Shown: piece after piece, positions 61,337 to 64,000 of the stretch
How the letters are laid out: each line of letters opens with the position of its first letter
Numbering within the stretch: the stretch's first letter is position 1
NCBI RefSeq assembly: GCF_039543545.1
Contig: NZ_BAABJY010000002.1
Location: forward strand, 434,001-498,000
DNA length: 64,000 nt
Direction of reading: 5' to 3'
Origin: Luteimonas vadosa
GTDB taxonomy: Bacteria; Pseudomonadota; Gammaproteobacteria; Xanthomonadales; Xanthomonadaceae
The notes under the pieces: model-generated
Seen by the model: the letters and a program-made list of their open reading frames with translations, nothing else
Told to the model about the DNA's origin: nothing
Database searches by the model: none
Translations under genes and position numbers: made by a program

Positions 61337-61987
61337 CTTGGTTCACCCCGCACACATGGATAGGAGCCCGGCTGTTCGATCTGAAACATATCAGCAGGAC
61401 GCAATCAGGACAAAACATCGGCGCGCGCCAGCAGGGCCTTCAGCTCACTCTGTGGAGTGCCCACCCGATAACCAGGCCATTCAAGGTTCAATTCGGTAGC
61501 GTGTGCCTACGACAACGCCAAACTCGGCAAACAACCGCCTGTCGCGCAGAAAGATCCCGTGCGCCGATGGGAATCAGGCATTCCCGGTGGGCCGGGCAAA
61601 TGCAATCGTCATCTTGACGTTGGCATCCGATCGCGGCTTTCTGCCGCACCGGCGGCCTGGGTGACGATGAAGGGTTCCCTGCCGATCAGGTGCGTGTAAA
61701 GAGCACTACCGCAGGCGTATCGGCGCGACGAGGATGCATGCCGGTCGGTGTGACCGGTGGCAACGAGGCAAGACGTTCGCCGACCCCTCGTTGCTCTGCG
61801 CGCAATTCCCTCTGGATCGGCCCCGACTTGCAGGGTCAAGGGAACGGAGATGCCGCCCTTCAGAGGGTTGTCCGGACGCTGCGTCCGCCGCGCATGGTCC
61901 GTTACGGTAATGAAGCCGCAATTGCCCGGCACACCAGGCGTTTTCCGTGGCGACTCGGACACCCCAATCGACGGGTAGAATCGCGGC
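61337..61987. other. Long non-coding gap upstream of ligA
   Basis: These 651 bases between the Tat-SDR gene and ligA contain no frame with family character and look more AT-rich in their first third. They probably hold the promoter of the SDR gene, the flank of the acquired segment, and the ligA promoter (TAGAAT at 61976-61981). No flanking direct repeat or insertion-sequence end was found by eye. Confidence 0.5.
61976..61981 (+). promoter_or_regulatory. Candidate -10 of a leaderless ligA transcript
   Basis: TAGAAT followed by six bases and the ATG at 61988. There is no Shine-Dalgarno before the start. It would give ligA its own promoter after separation from zipA. Confidence 0.5.
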
Positions 61988-64000
61988 ATGTCCAGATCGC
62001 CTGCGCCCGCCGACCGCGCCCGGGAGTTGCGTCGTCGCCTCGACGACGCCAACCATCGCTACCACGTGCTCGACGACCCGGACATCACCGATGCCGAGTA
62101 CGACCGCCTGCTGCGCGAACTCGACGCCCTGGAGAGCGAGCATCCGGACCTGCGCGACCCCGGCTCGCCGACCACGCGGGTCGGGGGCGCGCCATCGGGC
62201 CGGTTCGCTCCCGTCGCGCACGCAGTGCCGATGCTGTCGCTGTCCAATGCCTTCGACGACGACGAGGTCCGGGATTTCGTCGCGCGGATCAGCAGGGAGA
62301 CGGGCGACGAAACGCCGGTCTTCTCCGTCGAACCCAAGCTCGACGGCCTGGCGATCAGCCTGCGGTACGAGGAGGGCGTCTTCGTGCGCGGGGCGACCCG
62401 GGGTGACGGCAGTACCGGCGAGGACGTCACCGCCAACCTGCGCACGCTGCGCAGCATTCCCTTGGTGCTGCGTGGCGACGCCCCTTCGGTATTCGAGGTG
62501 AGGGGCGAGATCGTGATGCCGCGCGCGGCGTTCGAGGCCTTCAACGCCCGCGCCCGGGAAAGCGGCGAGAAGCCCTTGGCCAACCCGCGCAATGGCGCCG
62601 CAGGATCCCTGAGGCAACTCGATCCGCGCGTCACGGCGCAAAGGCCCCTGGCTTTCTTCGCCTACGCGCTGGGCGAGGTCGAGGCCGGTGGCGGGGACGG
62701 GGACGACCAGGCGATGCCGCCGACGCATTCGCGCACCCTGGCCTGGCTGCGCGAGCTCGGGTTTCCGGTCAGCCAGGAAGTCGGGACCGCCGAGGGCGTC
62801 GACGGCTTGCTGGCCTATTACGCCCGCATCGGCGAGCGGCGCGACGCCTTGCCCTACGACATCGACGGCGTCGTCTACAAGCTCGACCGCTACGACCAGC
62901 AGCGGGCGATGGGCTACGTGTCGCGCGCGCCGCGATGGGCGCTGGCCCACAAGTTCCCTGCGCAGGAGGAGGCCACCACCGTCGAGGCCATCGAGGTCAA
63001 CGTCGGCCGCACCGGCGCGGTCACCCCCTGGGTACTGATGGCGCCGGTCCATGTCGGAGGCGTCACCGTCACCCGGGCGACGTTGCACAACGCCGACCAG
63101 GTCGCCCGCCTTGATGTCCGTGTCGGCGATACCGTGATCGTCCGCCGCGCCGGCGACGTGATCCCCGAAGTGGTGCGCGTGGTCGAGGACCAGCGGCCCC
63201 GCGATGCCAATGGTCGCGAGCTGCATCCACCTTACGTCTTGCCGGTGCGCTGCCCGGATTGCGGCTCGGCGATCGAGCGCGACGAGGGCGAGGTGGTCGC
63301 CCGTTGCACCGGCGGGCTGTTCTGTCCGGCCCAGAGGAAGCAGGCGCTGCTGCACTTCGCCTCGCGCCGGGCGATGGATATCGAAGGGCTGGGCGAACGC
63401 TTCACCGATGCGCTCGTGGAGCTGGGTTACGTCAGGACCGTGGCCGACCTGTACAGCCTGGTGGTCGACGACTTCGTCGAGATGAAGCGACGCGCGGATG
63501 AACTCGCCGATGCCGTGCCGGAGACGGTCAAGGCGGGCAAGGTCGCGACCCGGTGGGCGGAGAACCTGGTGGCAGCGATCGAGGCCAGCCGGGAAACCAC
63601 GCTGGAACGGCTCCTGTTCGCGCTCGGCATCCGCGACGTGGGCGAAAGCACGGCGCGCACGCTGGCGCGCCACTTCGGCGCGCTCGATCCGCTGATGGCC
63701 GCCGACGAGGAGACCTTGCAACAGGTTCCCGACGTCGGCCCGGTGGTGGCCGCGCACATCGTCCACTTCTTCGCCGAGCCGCATAACCGCGACGTCATCG
63801 CGGCGTTGCGGGAACAGGGCGTGCATTGGCCGGAGGGCCCGCCCCGACGGGCGAACGAGGGACCGCTGGCCGGCAAGACGGTGGTGCTGACCGGTGGCCT
63901 GGGGACGATGGCGCGGGAGGCGGCTAGCGACCGCCTGCAGGCACTCGGCGCCAAGGTGTCCGGGAGCGTCTCGAAGAAGACGTCGATCGTGGTCGCGGGG
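61988..64000 (+). CDS. ligA: NAD-dependent DNA ligase LigA, 3' truncated
   Basis: LigA seals nicks during replication and repair using NAD. The frame runs uninterrupted for 671 codons to the window end. It shows the Ia domain (RYHVLDDPDITDAEYD) and the adenylated lysine Lys117 in VEPKLDGLAIS. The OB fold follows (VNVGRTGAVTPW), then the four-cysteine zinc finger (CPDCGSAIERDEG...FCPAQ), the HhH region, and the beginning of the BRCT domain (LAGKTVVLTGGLGTMARE). Roughly the last 100-150 residues of a typical LigA are missing. Confidence 0.97.
   Translation, partial: MSRSPAPADRARELRRRLDDANHRYHVLDDPDITDAEYDRLLRELDALESEHPDLRDPGSPTTRVGGAPSGRFAPVAHAVPMLSLSNAFDDDEVRDFVARISRETGDETPVFSVEPKLDGLAISLRYEEGVFVRGATRGDGSTGEDVTANLRTLRSIPLVLRGDAPSVFEVRGEIVMPRAAFEAFNARARESGEKPLANPRNGAAGSLRQLDPRVTAQRPLAFFAYALGEVEAGGGDGDDQAMPPTHSRTLAWLRELGFPVSQEVGTAEGVDGLLAYYARIGERRDALPYDIDGVVYKLDRYDQQRAMGYVSRAPRWALAHKFPAQEEATTVEAIEVNVGRTGAVTPWVLMAPVHVGGVTVTRATLHNADQVARLDVRVGDTVIVRRAGDVIPEVVRVVEDQRPRDANGRELHPPYVLPVRCPDCGSAIERDEGEVVARCTGGLFCPAQRKQALLHFASRRAMDIEGLGERFTDALVELGYVRTVADLYSLVVDDFVEMKRRADELADAVPETVKAGKVATRWAENLVAAIEASRETTLERLLFALGIRDVGESTARTLARHFGALDPLMAADEETLQQVPDVGPVVAAHIVHFFAEPHNRDVIAALREQGVHWPEGPPRRANEGPLAGKTVVLTGGLGTMAREAASDRLQALGAKVSGSVSKKTSIVVAG

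Overview
The window looks like chromosomal sequence from a high-GC gammaproteobacterium of the Xanthomonadaceae/Lysobacteraceae (Lysobacter- or Luteimonas-like). Supporting signs are two large TonB-dependent receptors, a complete system I cytochrome c maturation cluster (ccmABCDEFGHI), an scpA-scpB-rluB cluster, an smc-zipA-ligA neighbourhood, a class III PHA synthase pair, and several genes whose only visible promoter element is a -10-like hexamer 6-7 nt before the start codon. Both ends cut genes: pnp lacks its 5' end and ligA lacks its 3' end. I saw no insertion sequence, prophage, CRISPR array or rRNA operon.

Layout. 1-2.1 kb: pnp and its terminator. 2.2-8.9 kb: a TonB receptor, a periplasmic cupin, a large orphan ATPase-LuxR regulator, a DUF4242 protein and a secreted unknown protein. 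9.0-21.6 kb: an apparent 3-hydroxybutyrate (oligomer) utilisation region. It holds a GntP-type permease, a TonB receptor, a CrbS/MxtR-like transporter-histidine kinase hybrid, a DODA-type dioxygenase, DoxX, a CrbR/ErdR-like response regulator, 3-hydroxybutyrate dehydrogenase, and divergently a 3HB-oligomer hydrolase. 21.7-26.4 kb: pssA, a membrane diguanylate cyclase, and phaE-phaC, with a histone-like basic tail on PhaE. 26.5-36.4 kb: mixed small genes, a strongly structured intergenic region, an arsR-arsC-aquaglyceroporin operon with a perfect palindromic operator, a GAF-GAF-GGDEF-EAL protein, fructosamine kinase, a frameshifted cupin gene and tRNA-Leu(CAA).

36.5-45.6 kb (minus strand): the ccm cluster, running into a MetX-family O-acyltransferase and cysteine dioxygenase. 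45.6-48.4 kb: DUF3293, then a methionine aminotransferase and an omega-amidase, which together form a methionine-keto-acid repair route. 48.8-52.2 kb: rluB, scpB, scpA. 52.7-55.4 kb: yciI-bolA and a SnoaL/TetR/DUF5694 group with a clear promoter and operator. 55.7-64 kb: smc, zipA and ligA; zipA and ligA are separated by a relatively AT-rich, opposite-strand gene for a Tat-exported short-chain dehydrogenase, probably acquired horizontally.

How the genes fit together. The strongest theme is hydroxybutyrate metabolism: uptake and breakdown of 3HB or its oligomers at 9-21.6 kb, with a two-component pair of the type that controls acetate/C2 metabolism, and polymer synthesis (phaEC) 2.6 kb further on. 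A second theme is thiol and sulfur metabolism at 36-48 kb (thiol-dependent cytochrome c assembly, O-acylserine/homoserine synthesis, cysteine oxidation, methionine salvage). A third is chromosome organisation and division (scpAB, smc, zipA, ligA).
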